A stretch of DNA of 64,000 bases from assembly GCA_963700495.1 (NCBI GenBank), contig CAVOXT010000006.1, positions 372,001 to 436,000 of the forward strand. Reading direction: 5' to 3'. The translations under genes were made by a program, and so were the position numbers. The stretch is from JACCTU01 sp963700495. GTDB lineage: Bacteria; Actinomycetota; Thermoleophilia; Gaiellales; Gaiellaceae. Under the pieces are notes generated by a model. That model did no database searches and was not told the origin of the DNA. It was given only the letters and a program-made list of their open reading frames with translations. How positions within the stretch are numbered: position 1 is the first letter of the stretch; each line of letters starts with the position of its first letter. This document shows, in pieces, positions 24,989 to 32,850 of this stretch.

Positions 24989-25753
24989 TCAGAGAGGGCG
25001 TTCATTCGTGCCCGCCGTCGAGTCAGTGCCAACCTCGAGCACGACCTTGCCACGCTTCCCGCGGCCCGCGACTCGCTCGAACGCCGCCCGTGCCTCCCTG
25101 AGCGGAAAGACCGAGTCGACCTCCGCGCGAAGCTCGCCTGCGTCCACGAGCGCTCTCAACTCCAGCAGTTGCTCGTGGTCGGGTTCGACGATGAAGTAGA
25201 TCGCGCCCGGTGTCTCCTCTGCGATCGTGACCACGCGCTCGCCAGCGGGGACCTCGGCGCCACGAGTGTCGAAGACCAGCTCGACCGGCCCGCTCTCCAC
25301 GACCGTTGCGCCTGCGTGTCGCGCAAGCTGGACGGCGATGTGCCCAACCCCGCCCGAGGCGCCCGTGACCAGCACCCGCTCGCCTCGGGCGAGCTGGCCG
25401 TGCACAAACAATGCTTGCCAGGCGGTCAGCCCGCCCATCGGCAGAGCCGCCGCCTCGACGTGGCTCAGCCGCGAGGCCTTCGGTGCAAGCACCTCCGCTG
25501 GGACGACGGCGTACTCGGCAGCCACGCCGTCGCGATCGAAAGGCGTGAGCGCATATACCTCGTCACCGCTGCCGACGACAACGCCCGAAAGCTCGTAAGA
25601 CGGAATCGCCGGCAGTCGATCGACCGGCCACTCCAACTCGCCACGCGTAATCGCCGCCGCGTGGACGCGCACCAGCACCTCGCCCGGATGCGGCGACGGC
25701 GTCTCGATCTCCTCAACCTTCAAGCCGTCTCGGTGCAGGCGTACCGCTAGCAC
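24989..25753 (-). CDS. MDR-type NADP oxidoreductase, shortened
   Basis: 254 residues, about 50 fewer than usual. The GroES-like domain (HPGEVLVRVHAAAITRGELEW, PSYELSGVVVGSG) and the Rossmann motif (GASGGVGHIAVQLARHAGA) are present. The second half of the nucleotide domain is condensed: the strand after the Rossmann motif runs directly to VELVFDTRG. The C-terminal substrate cap (FPLREARAAFERVAGRGKRGKVVLEV) is intact. The reading frame is unbroken, so it is likely functional. It is near the first inner attachment-like repeat. Confidence 0.82.
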   Translation of the reverse strand: MLAVRLHRDGLKVEEIETPSPHPGEVLVRVHAAAITRGELEWPVDRLPAIPSYELSGVVVGSGDEVYALTPFDRDGVAAEYAVVPAEVLAPKASRLSHVEAAALPMGGLTAWQALFVHGQLARGERVLVTGASGGVGHIAVQLARHAGATVVESGPVELVFDTRGAEVPAGERVVTIAEETPGAIYFIVEPDHEQLLELRALVDAGELRAEVDSVFPLREARAAFERVAGRGKRGKVVLEVGTDSTAGTNERPL

Positions 25754-25914
25754 TGGCGCTCGCTTCTACTGCTGTTGGACTTCGTTCCTCTGGAGATCTT
25801 GCCATCTCGCACTTCCTGCTCGGAGACCTCGCCTGTGCGAACGTCCTGTCACTCGGTGTGGGCGTGACTGCTGCTTCTCAGCCCAGGCCGCTGTCGCCTT
25901 GTTTGACAACTAAG

Positions 25915-26123
25915 GATGGAGCCTTTATGGAGCCCCGTGGTTGCAACCGGTGGCAACCGGTGGCAAGTCGCCTGAGCGCGGAAGCGCCGAAGACAAGCCG
26001 AAACCGTTGCCGTGGGTTGCGACCGGTTGCCGCGACGAGCGCATGGTAAGGAATGCCATGAAGAAGGGCCTCCCCGGTGACAGGCTCCGGTTTGTCACTG
26101 GGAGCTATCGCAGAGGAGGCCCG
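25915..26123 (+). repeat. Att-like composite R2: left arm, tRNA-Thr anticodon core, IS left end
   Basis: 25915-26041 is the left-arm module: two ATGGAGCC motifs 12 bp apart, then GGTTGCAACCGG and GGCAACCGGT repeats. 26042-26052 is the tRNA-Thr piece CATGGTAAGGA. 26053-26123 is the left end of the IS1111-type element. The whole 209 bp is identical to 57142-57350. The rest of the IS and the rest of the tRNA core are missing here. Confidence 0.85.
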
Positions 26124-26839
26124 TGACCCTTTGCCACGTACAGCGCCGTCAGCTCCGCTCGCTCCGCGTCCGGATAGAGCTCGAGCTCACGCCGCTCGAT
26201 CTCGAGCTCGTGTTCTTCGTACTCGCGAGAGCTTTGAACGGAGATCCACTCGCCGAGCGCCATCGATCCCGCGCCCGCCAGCAGCCCCGAGAGACCGGTG
26301 ATAAGGACCGTCGTGCGCGAGAGCTGGGCGCCCGCAACGCCCATGATGAGACTGAAGTTCGAGAGCAGACCATCGTTCGCGCCAAGCACCGAGGCGCGGA
26401 GCGTGTTCGCCGCCCCCAGCCGATGGCGCTCCTCGTGGCGCGAGGACGTTTCGGCGACGGCGGCGGACGGCGCGAGTGTGCGGGCGTGAGCACGCTCCTC
26501 GGCCGCGATCGCGGCGCCTTCCTCGCCGAGCTTCCCGTATCGCGCCGCCGCGGCGCTCTCCCCAGCCGTCAGCACGTGACCCAGGAAGCGCGGTCCGAAG
26601 CGGCGTCCGAGAAAGCCCAACATCCGGGCTCTGCGAGTCGGACCGATGTCATCGACGGGCGCGCCGAGTGCTCTCAGCCGCTCGGCACAGAGGGAGGCAT
26701 GTCGCTCCTCAGCCTCCGCCAGGCGTGCATACAGTCCGTCGCCACCGGAGCGCGCGGCCAGCGCTCGGTAGACGTGGGCGCTATCCACCTCGTCCTGCCT
26801 GCTCGCCTGCCAGAGCGCCGTCTCGTCTTGCGGCGTCAC
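26105..26839 (-). pseudogene. Ferritin-like/VIT1 membrane protein, C-terminus cut at the IS remnant
   Basis: 244 residues. An N-terminal rubrerythrin-like four-helix domain (residues 5-130: HVYRALAARSGGDGLYARLAEAEERHASL) is fused to a CCC1/VIT1 iron/manganese transporter domain (LRASVLGANDGLLSNFSLIMG, GAGSMALGEWISVQSSREY). Normal members are about 370 residues; this one stops after the second VIT1 helix region. Its last five residues are encoded by the IS left end at 26105-26123. It has been truncated by insertion and deletion, losing about a third of the transporter, so it probably does not work. It overlaps the FMN reductase gene by 4 bp. Confidence 0.78.
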
Positions 26840-27579
26840 CCGCCAAGCCTACGACGGGTCGCATGAGAGATCGCCGGCGGCGGCGACGGCCGAGTCCTCG
26901 GTGGTTGCTCAGTCGTACGACCGCCGGCGGCGAGTCGCATCAGCGGGGAGTCGAAGTCGACGTCGGCGGCCGTCTGCTCGGCGCGGGTCGCGTTGCCCGC
27001 GAACTCGTGCCGATAGCCGGACCAGGCGCGATCGGCGATTCCCTGCTCGATCCGCCCCTGGACGACGACGGCGAGCTCGGTCGCGGCGCGTCGGACGCGC
27101 TCGCCGAGCTCGGCGGCGCCCCAGTCCTCGGGAGCGGCGAACACGGAGGTCGGCAGCGTGAGCGCGCGCATGTAGGCGAACAGGGAGCGCATCTGTTCGT
27201 CGACGACGAGTGCGTGCCGGCTGCTGCCCGCCGTCGCGGCGAGCACGACCGGCTTGGCGATCAGCAGGTCGTTGTCGAGCACGTCGACGAACGACTTGAA
27301 CAGCCCGCTGATCCCGGCCTTGTACACCGGAGCGGCGGCGATGACGGCGTCCGCGGCGGCGAGCTGCTCGATCGCGGCCTGGAGCTCCGTCGAGGGGATG
27401 CCGGTCACGGACGCGCGGGCGACGTCGACCGCGAGCGGCGCGACCTCGACCGCCCGCACCGTCGCGGCGATCTCCATCTCGCGCAGTCGCTCGAGGCTTC
27501 CTGCGGCGATCCGGTCGGCGAGCATGCGCGTCGTGGACGGCTGGCTCGTGCCCGCGCTGACGATGACGAGCTGCCGCAT
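26836..27579 (-). CDS. NADPH-dependent FMN reductase
   Basis: 247 residues. Flavodoxin-like fold with VSAGTSQPSTTRMLADRIA for phosphate binding and AAAPVYKAGISGLFKSFVDVLD, the FMN-reductase signature of the SsuE/MsuE/CE1759 type. The C-terminal 40 residues are a Pro/Arg-rich extension. It sits downstream of a two-component-type LLM monooxygenase, which would use its reduced FMN; the pair makes a flavin-dependent oxygenase system. Confidence 0.88.
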   Translation of the reverse strand: MRQLVIVSAGTSQPSTTRMLADRIAAGSLERLREMEIAATVRAVEVAPLAVDVARASVTGIPSTELQAAIEQLAAADAVIAAAPVYKAGISGLFKSFVDVLDNDLLIAKPVVLAATAGSSRHALVVDEQMRSLFAYMRALTLPTSVFAAPEDWGAAELGERVRRAATELAVVVQGRIEQGIADRAWSGYRHEFAGNATRAEQTAADVDFDSPLMRLAAGGRTTEQPPRTRPSPPPAISHATRRRLGG

Positions 27580-27660
27580 CAGATCAGCCGTCCGGCACGA
27601 GATCGAGGAGCTGCTCGGACGCCTCCGGGCGATCGAGCGTTGCGGGTCATCGCCTCGCGC

Positions 27661-28024
27661 TCACGTGTCCGCGCGTGTGTCGCGCCCGATGCGTCGCTGC
27701 GTGGCGACGCCCGCCGGGGTCAGCCGGATGCGGCAGGCGCGCGCATCGTCGGGGTCGTCGACACGCTGCACGAGCCCGCGCGCCTCGAGTCGCGCGACGA
27801 GGCGGGACATCCCCGGCTGGGTGAGCAGCACGTCCTCGCCGAGCTCGGTGATCCGCAGGCCGTCCGGGGCGGACGACAGCGCGTAGAGCACGCCGTACTC
27901 GCGTGGCGGCAGGTCCTCCCAGGCGTCCCTGCCGCGTCAGCTCCTGGGCGATCGTCGACTGCGCGCGGAAGAGCGCCTCCCAGGCCTCGTTCGCCAGCTT
28001 CGTCGTGCTCCGGGTCGCGATCAT
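27661..28024 (-). CDS. MarR-family regulator (one frameshift)
   Basis: About 120 residues. Start ATG 28024 (MIATRSTTKLANEAWEALFR). The frame breaks near 27935 (an extra G in the CAGGGAC region) and continues with LPPREYGVLYALSSAP, the winged helix (RITELGEDVLLTQPGMSRLVARLEARGLVQR) and the wing (DPDDARACRIRLTPAG). It is shorter at the C-terminus than usual (about 145). It sits directly behind the LLM oxidoreductase gene (ATGA-type overlap in one frame), so it likely controls this flavin operon. Confidence 0.78.
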
Positions 28025-29192
28025 GCGGCGAGACTCCGTGTCCTGGTAGGGGGCGGGCGCCGGTGAGGTTGTCGCCGCGGTTCGGCGTTGGGCGCGGCCT
28101 GGCGCGGCGTCGGCGTCGCCGTACTTCGCCCTGACGAGGCTGGCGTGGGTCGGCGCGTCGGGCACCCCGGGGGCGCGGCGCGCCTCCATCTCGCGGCGGA
28201 GCACGGGCACGACCTCGGTGCCGAGCAGCTCGACCTGTTCGAGCACCATCTCGAGCGGAAGCCCGGCGGCGTCGACGTTCCACAGCTGCCGCTGGTAGTC
28301 GCCGAAGCCCTCCTGGAAGGTCAGGGTCTTCTCGATCACCTCCTGGGGGCTGCCGACGCTCATCGGCGTGCCGTGCATGTAGTCCTCGAGCTGGTAGGAC
28401 TGGCCGTAGATCGGCGAGCCTTCGAAGTACGGGCGGTAGGCTCGGATCGCGTCCTGCGAGCGCTTGGCGATGAACGCGTGGCCGCCGAGCCCGACGATCG
28501 CCTGCTCCGGCGTTCCGTGCCCGTAGTGCGCGAACCGCTCCCGGTACAGGTTCACGAGCGGCACGAAGTGGAAGTTCGGCGCGAGGATGTTGTTCGCGAA
28601 GTAGCCGTTGCCGTAGTAGGCGGCCTGCTCGGCGATCTCCGGCGTGCGGATCGCGCCGTGCCAGACGAACGGCGGCACGTCGTCCAGCGGGCGCGGGATC
28701 GACGTGAAGCCCTGCAGCGGCGTCCGGAAGCTTCCCTCCCAGTCGACGACGTCCTCGCGCCACAGCCGGTGCAGCAGGTTGTAGTGCTCGAGCGCGAGCG
28801 GGAGACCCTGCCGGATGTCCTGCCCGAACCAGGGATAGACCGGGGCGGTGTTGCCGCGCCCGAGCATCAGGTCCACCCGGCCGCCGGCGAGATGCTGCAG
28901 CATCGCGTAGTCCTCGGCGATCTTGACCGGGTCGTTGGTCGTGATCAGCGTCACGGCGGTGGTGAGGATGATCCGCTCGGTCAGCGCGGCGATGTGCGCA
29001 AGCAACGTCGTCGGCGAGGACGAGAAGAAGGGCGGGTTGTGGTGCTCGCCGATCGCGAACACGTCGAGCCCGACCTCGTCCGCGCGGCGGGCGATCTGGA
29101 CGATCGCCTGCGATCCGCTCGGCCTCGCTCGGCGTGTAGCCGGTGACCGGGTTCCGCGTGATGTCGCTGACGGAGAAGATTCCGAACTGCAT
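28022..29192 (-). CDS. LLM-class flavin-dependent monooxygenase (frameshifts)
   Basis: A luciferase-like TIM barrel of about 385 residues. Start ATG 29192 (MQFGIFSVSDITRNPVTGYT). The frame breaks near 29115, then the main body runs with AIGEHHNPPFFSSSPTTLLA, AEDYAMLQHLAGGRVDLMLGRG and WHGAIRTPEIAEQAAYYGNG. Near 28100-28050 the C-terminus switches frame again (PNRGDNLTG in one, PYQDTES in another). It acts with reduced flavin supplied by the FMN reductase downstream. The substrate is unknown. Several indels in one gene suggest either poor assembly or decay. Confidence 0.8.
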
Positions 29193-29370
29193 CGCTTCAT
29201 ACGTTTCCTTGACCGCTCAACCATAGCAGATACATGCACGCGCATGCAATCTAGCGCCCAGCAGCGACGGGACGCCGACGGTCGAACAGGCACGGCGAGG
29301 CGGCCGCGAGAGCCCGCCGGATCGGGGCTCTTGCGGCGCCTGCGCCGGCGCAGCAATCACCGTTCTCCGC

Positions 29371-30155
29371 TCAGGCGGCCGTCGACATGGCGCGGAGCTG
29401 CGCGATCGCGCGCTGAGCGAGCCGCCGGTGGCGTTGCCAGCGGTCTCGCCGCCGTCGATGACGAACTCGGCGCCGGTCGCGAACGACGACTCGTCACTCG
29501 CGAGGAAGACGACGAGCTTCGCAACCTCATCCGGAGTTCCCGTCCGCCCGAGCGCGACCACGCTCGTGTCTGCCGGCACCGGCGCAGTCATCGGGGTCGT
29601 GATGAAGCCCGGGTGCACCGAGTTGACACGAATGCCGTACCTGCCGAGGTCGAGCGCCGCCGACTTTGTCAGGCCGCGCACGCCGAACTTCGTCGCGACA
29701 TAGCCTGGAGCCGCCGGCACGCCCACGAGACCGGCGATGGACGAGATGTCCACGATCGAGCCGCCTCCTGCCTTCTTCAGCGCGGGCACGACGGCCTGGA
29801 TGCCGTTGAAGACGCCGGTGAGGTTGATGGCGAGCATCTTGTCCCAGTCCGCGTGGTTGTACGCGTCAATCGGACCGGGAATCGAGATGCCTGCGTTGTT
29901 CACGAGCACGTTGAGCGTGCCGTACTTGTCGGTCGCAGTCGCAACGGCTGCGTCCCAGTCGGCCGGGCTCGTGACGTCGAGATGGGCGTAGGTCGCCGAC
30001 GCGCCGATCTGACCGGCCATTACCCGCCCCTCCTCGTCCAGCACGTCACCCAGCACGACCTTCGCGCCGGAACCGACCAGCGCCTGCGCGAACGCCGCGC
30101 CCATGCCCCGGGCCGCGCCGCTGACCAGCGCGACTTTTCCATTGAGATCGGACAT
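29371..30155 (-). CDS. Short-chain dehydrogenase/reductase
   Basis: About 260 residues from ATG 30155 with GAAAGGAAGAG upstream. Motifs: SGAARGMGAAFA, NNAGIS, the catalytic Ser in DISSIAG, and YVATK. The Asp in GDVLDEE suggests NAD. After FVIDGGETAGNAT the frame reads on into unrelated sequence to 29217; a one-base shift near 29420 gives a natural ending (LAQRAIAQLRAMSTAA) at 29371. Related to 3-alpha/20-beta-hydroxysteroid-type dehydrogenases by pattern; the substrate is unknown. Confidence 0.83.
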
Positions 30156-30220
30156 CTCTCTTCCTTTCGTTTTCTCTTCTTGGATGTTGTTCTTTCGATT
30201 CTCGGCTGGAGCGCACTCGG

Positions 30221-31153
30221 CTAGCTGACCGCGATCGCGAGCTTGCCGAGCGCTCCTGCGTTGAAGTCCTTGATGGCGAGGGTGACCTCCTCCAGCGGGT
30301 ACGTCCTTGTGACGGGCACTCGCAGTTGGCCAGTCGCGACCATCGCGGCGAGGCCGGCGAGGGCTTCGCTCGTGAGACCGGTCGGGGCCCAAACGGCGGT
30401 CGCCTGCACCGGTTGTCCCGCCAGCTGCTCCGCGCCCACGCCGAGCGTGGACGCGAATCGCGCGCCCGGCTTGCACACCTCGAGCAGGGTCATCGGGTCG
30501 CCCGCGAGGTGGATCACGCCGTCGACGCCGTCGGGCGCGAGCTCGTGCACCTCGGCCCCAAGATCGCCGGTGAAGTCGACCGCATGGTCCGCCCCAAGAT
30601 CCGTCACGAAACCGGACTCCGCCGCCCTCGCCGTGGCGATCACCTGCGCCCCCTTTGCCTTCGCGAGCTGGATCGCGATCGCACCGACACCGCCGGTCGC
30701 ACCGGAAACCAGGACGGTCTCGCCGGGACGCGGCGCGACGGCGTCGACCGCCAGCTTCGCCGCGACGCCGGCAAGGCCGAGAGCGCCGGCCGACACGACG
30801 TCGACGTCCTCGGGCTGCCGGGCGACTGCAGACCCCGGCACGGCCACCTCCTCGGCGAACGTCCCATCGTGCAGGAACGTCGGGAAGTGGACACCGAAGA
30901 CGGGATCGCCGACGCTGAACCCGTTCCCTCCACTCGTGACCCGCGCCACGGTGCCTGCGAAGTCCCGCCCCAGGATGACGGGCAGTCGGAACTCCATCTG
31001 TCCCTTGTAGGCCCCGCTCTAGATGCGAACGTCCAGTCCGTTGAGCGAGGCAGAACGCACGTCCACCAGCACCTCACCCTCGTGCTGCGCGGGCACCGGC
31101 AGATCGTGCACGGTCGGATCGGCCCCCCACTCGTCGATCGCTATCGCCTTCAT
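30221..31153 (-). CDS. MDR-type NADP oxidoreductase with an internal stop codon
   Basis: 310 codons from ATG 31153 (MKAIAIDEWGADPTVHDLPV). The GroES-like domain is interrupted at 31019-31021 by TAG after LNGLDVRI, and the same frame goes on with SGAYKGQMEFRLPVILGRDFAG. TGG at that codon would be a normal residue for this position, so this is a single-base nonsense change. The nucleotide domain is complete (GATGGVGAIAIQLAKAKGAQ). Either a recent pseudogene or a base-call error. The next SDR gene lies 66 bp downstream on the same strand. Confidence 0.8.
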
Positions 31154-31272
31154 CAACAACCACCTCCTCGGTTTCGACCCGCGTGACGCGCGAGCGCGCA
31201 CGGCGGAAACGCACCTAGCGGGACGGCCCCGGCCAGGATCGTTCGGCCGGGACCACCCGGCTCGAGCCACGT

Positions 31273-31419
31273 TCAGCCTGTCTTGAGCGACTTCTTGACA
31301 GAGCTGCGCGCGGACCTCTCCTTGGCCTTCAGCTGCTCCAAGCGCTCCTCCGTCGCGGCCTTCGCCTTGCCGTGGGCCGCCTTCGCCTGCTCCTCGACCT
31401 TCTTCAGCCGTTCGTCCAT
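31273..31419 (-). CDS. Small charged coiled-coil protein (48 aa)
   Basis: ATG 31417-31419, with GGGAGA 6 nt upstream, opens a 48-codon frame with an even, helical, Lys/Glu/Ala-rich composition (MDERLKKVEEQAKAAHGKAK, then ATEERLEQLKAKERSARSS). The heptad pattern suggests a coiled coil. There is no signal peptide. It resembles small CsbD/stress-type or DUF-class helical proteins only in composition. It is upstream of the MDR gene. Confidence 0.6.
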   Translation of the reverse strand: MDERLKKVEEQAKAAHGKAKAATEERLEQLKAKERSARSSVKKSLKTG

Positions 31420-31644
31420 CGCATATCTCCCTTCATTCCTCAGGTACCTAACAGTCGGGTTTCACGATGTCGGAAGTCGCTGCCAAGTCGGTGCCATCCG
31501 CGCCGTGCTCGCTGCCGCCTACCGTCGGCGCCAGCAGCACGGACCGCGTAGCGCGAACGCCATGATGCGGGGCTCCCGGTGGGAGCCGCCAGCGTAAGCC
31601 CAGGCCGCTCATCCGCCGCGACGTAGCCAGCACCGACAACGGAC

Positions 31645-31816
31645 GATGGAGCCTTTATGGAGCCCCGTGGTTGCAACCGGCGGCAATCAGCGGCAAGTCA
31701 CGCGGTTGCAAGAACCGCAGAAATGAGCCAGAACCGTTGCCGTGGGCTGCGACCGGTTGCGTGCGACGTTTCATGGTAAGGAGGGGGTCGACGGTTCGAG
31801 TCCGTCAGAGGGCTTC
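31645..31816 (+). repeat. Att-like composite R3: left arm plus full tRNA-Thr 3' core
   Basis: 31645-31771 is the left arm (two ATGGAGCC motifs, GGTTGCAACCGG, CGGCAA repeats, GAACCGTTGCCG). 31772-31814 repeats the 43-nt tRNA-Thr 3' end (18045-18087) without change, plus TC. A right arm follows at 31873. This has the layout of a complete attP or a junction between two integrated elements. Confidence 0.88.
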
Positions 31817-31819
31817 AAG

Positions 31820-31841
31820 AAAGCCCTGCAAATGGGCCTTT
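31820..31841 (+). terminator. Terminator just after the R3 tRNA core
   Basis: AAAGCCC, a 7-nt loop, GGGCCTTT (one bulged base), then TCTGTTGT. The same kind of hairpin follows the cores at 38854 and 58598. It would rebuild a terminated tRNA gene after integration. Confidence 0.6.
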
Positions 31842-31872
31842 CTGTTGTCTGCCCAGACGCCGCGCAGGTGTC

Positions 31873-31973
31873 TCGCGGGTACGAGACGGGTACACTTTCG
31901 GACGAGCGGGCACTCGCGGGCACGCGCGGCCCTAGGCGACCAAGGCGACCACCTCCTTCGCTAGGGAGGGGTC
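31873..31973 (+). repeat. Right-arm module of R3
   Basis: GCGGGTACGAGACGGGTACA, then spaced GCGGGCACTCGCGGGCACGC direct repeats, then CTCCTTCGCTAGGGAGGGGTC at 31952-31972. The same three blocks in the same order occur at 39944-40135. Direct CGGGTAC/CGGGCAC repeats suit arm-type sites for the integrase. Confidence 0.7.
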
Positions 31974-32161
31974 ACGAGGTCATCGTGGCTGCTGCATTTC
32001 GTATCGGCCGATGTGCAAGCGGACATAGAGAAGGCGAGGCACACGTAATCCCCGACGCCGACTAGAGGCGCGGGTTCGCCTGGGGCGGCTTGGTCGCTTT
32101 GGAGCGTTTCTGGAGCGGCCAGTCGTACGGTCGAGGGAGTGACCGACCCGAAGGAGGAGCA
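31974..32161. other. Gap before the secreted-protein gene
   Basis: Together with the right arm this makes about 345 bases without a gene. Apart from the arm module I see no ORF with coding character. The last 30 bases hold GGAGGAG, the ribosome site for 32162. Confidence 0.5.
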
Positions 32162-32674
32162 ATGAAGTACGCACGAAGGCTGTCGCTCCTGGCGGCAGCG
32201 CTCGTCACGCTTGCGAGCGCACTCGCGTTGCAGGCCACCGCAGGCCCGCCGAACCACGCCAACCGACTCGAGGCGACCTTCGCCGAAACCACCGTCTCGG
32301 TGACGAACCGCATCGCCGACCTCGGCATCTTCCAGCTGATCAACATCGGCACGGGCACGGTCGACGGCTTCGGAGACGCGACGGTGACGGTTTCGGCGAC
32401 ACAGGATCGGACCGTCCACCCGTGCGGCGAGGGAAGCTGGACGAACGCCGGCATCCGTCGGATCGTGGTGGACGGCGGCGTTCTCGTCCTGCGAGAGCTC
32501 GTCCACATCTGTCAGACCGCTTCAGGCCCGATCGGTACGGGCACGTGGAAGGTCGACGGCGCCTCCAGCACGGGCGTCTTCGCCGGCGCGCGTGGCAGCG
32601 GCGACGCCAGCATCGTCGTCGCGTCCCGTACCTCCGCGCTCTCCGGGCGCCTGAACCTCGCCAAAGGTTCGTGA
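32162..32674 (+). CDS. Secreted protein of unknown function
   Basis: 170 residues from ATG 32162 with GGAGGAG 5 nt upstream. The signal peptide covers residues 1-27 (RRLSLLAAALVTLASALA, cleavage near LQATA/GPP). The mature part is beta-rich with alternating hydrophobics and two Cys (HPCGEG and HICQTA) that could pair. No family is recognised; the pattern recalls small lipocalin- or allene-oxide-cyclase-like barrels. It precedes the giant signalling gene and may be its partner or unrelated cargo. Confidence 0.75.
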   Translation: MKYARRLSLLAAALVTLASALALQATAGPPNHANRLEATFAETTVSVTNRIADLGIFQLINIGTGTVDGFGDATVTVSATQDRTVHPCGEGSWTNAGIRRIVVDGGVLVLRELVHICQTASGPIGTGTWKVDGASSTGVFAGARGSGDASIVVASRTSALSGRLNLAKGS

Positions 32675-32850
32675 GGAGAAGCAGGGTCATGCGAACCACC
32701 CTGGACGCGCGACGGCGGGAGACGAACGTCGCCGTGCGCGTCCAGGGTGCTACCGCCCTTCTCGTCCTCCCGGGTGCATGAGCGACACCGGACTGCGTTC
32801 GCCGAGCGGGATAGGCGTGTCGCGCCACGCGTCGTATCGTCACGTCGGAC

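Noticed and set aside
25915..26123. Repeated GGCAACCGGT-type units as a CRISPR array
   Set aside because: Units are adjacent and irregular, there are no spacers of constant length, and no cas genes are present.
31772..31814. Additional functional tRNA-Thr genes at the core copies
   Set aside because: Only the 3' part from the anticodon is present; no acceptor 5' strand or D-arm precedes it.
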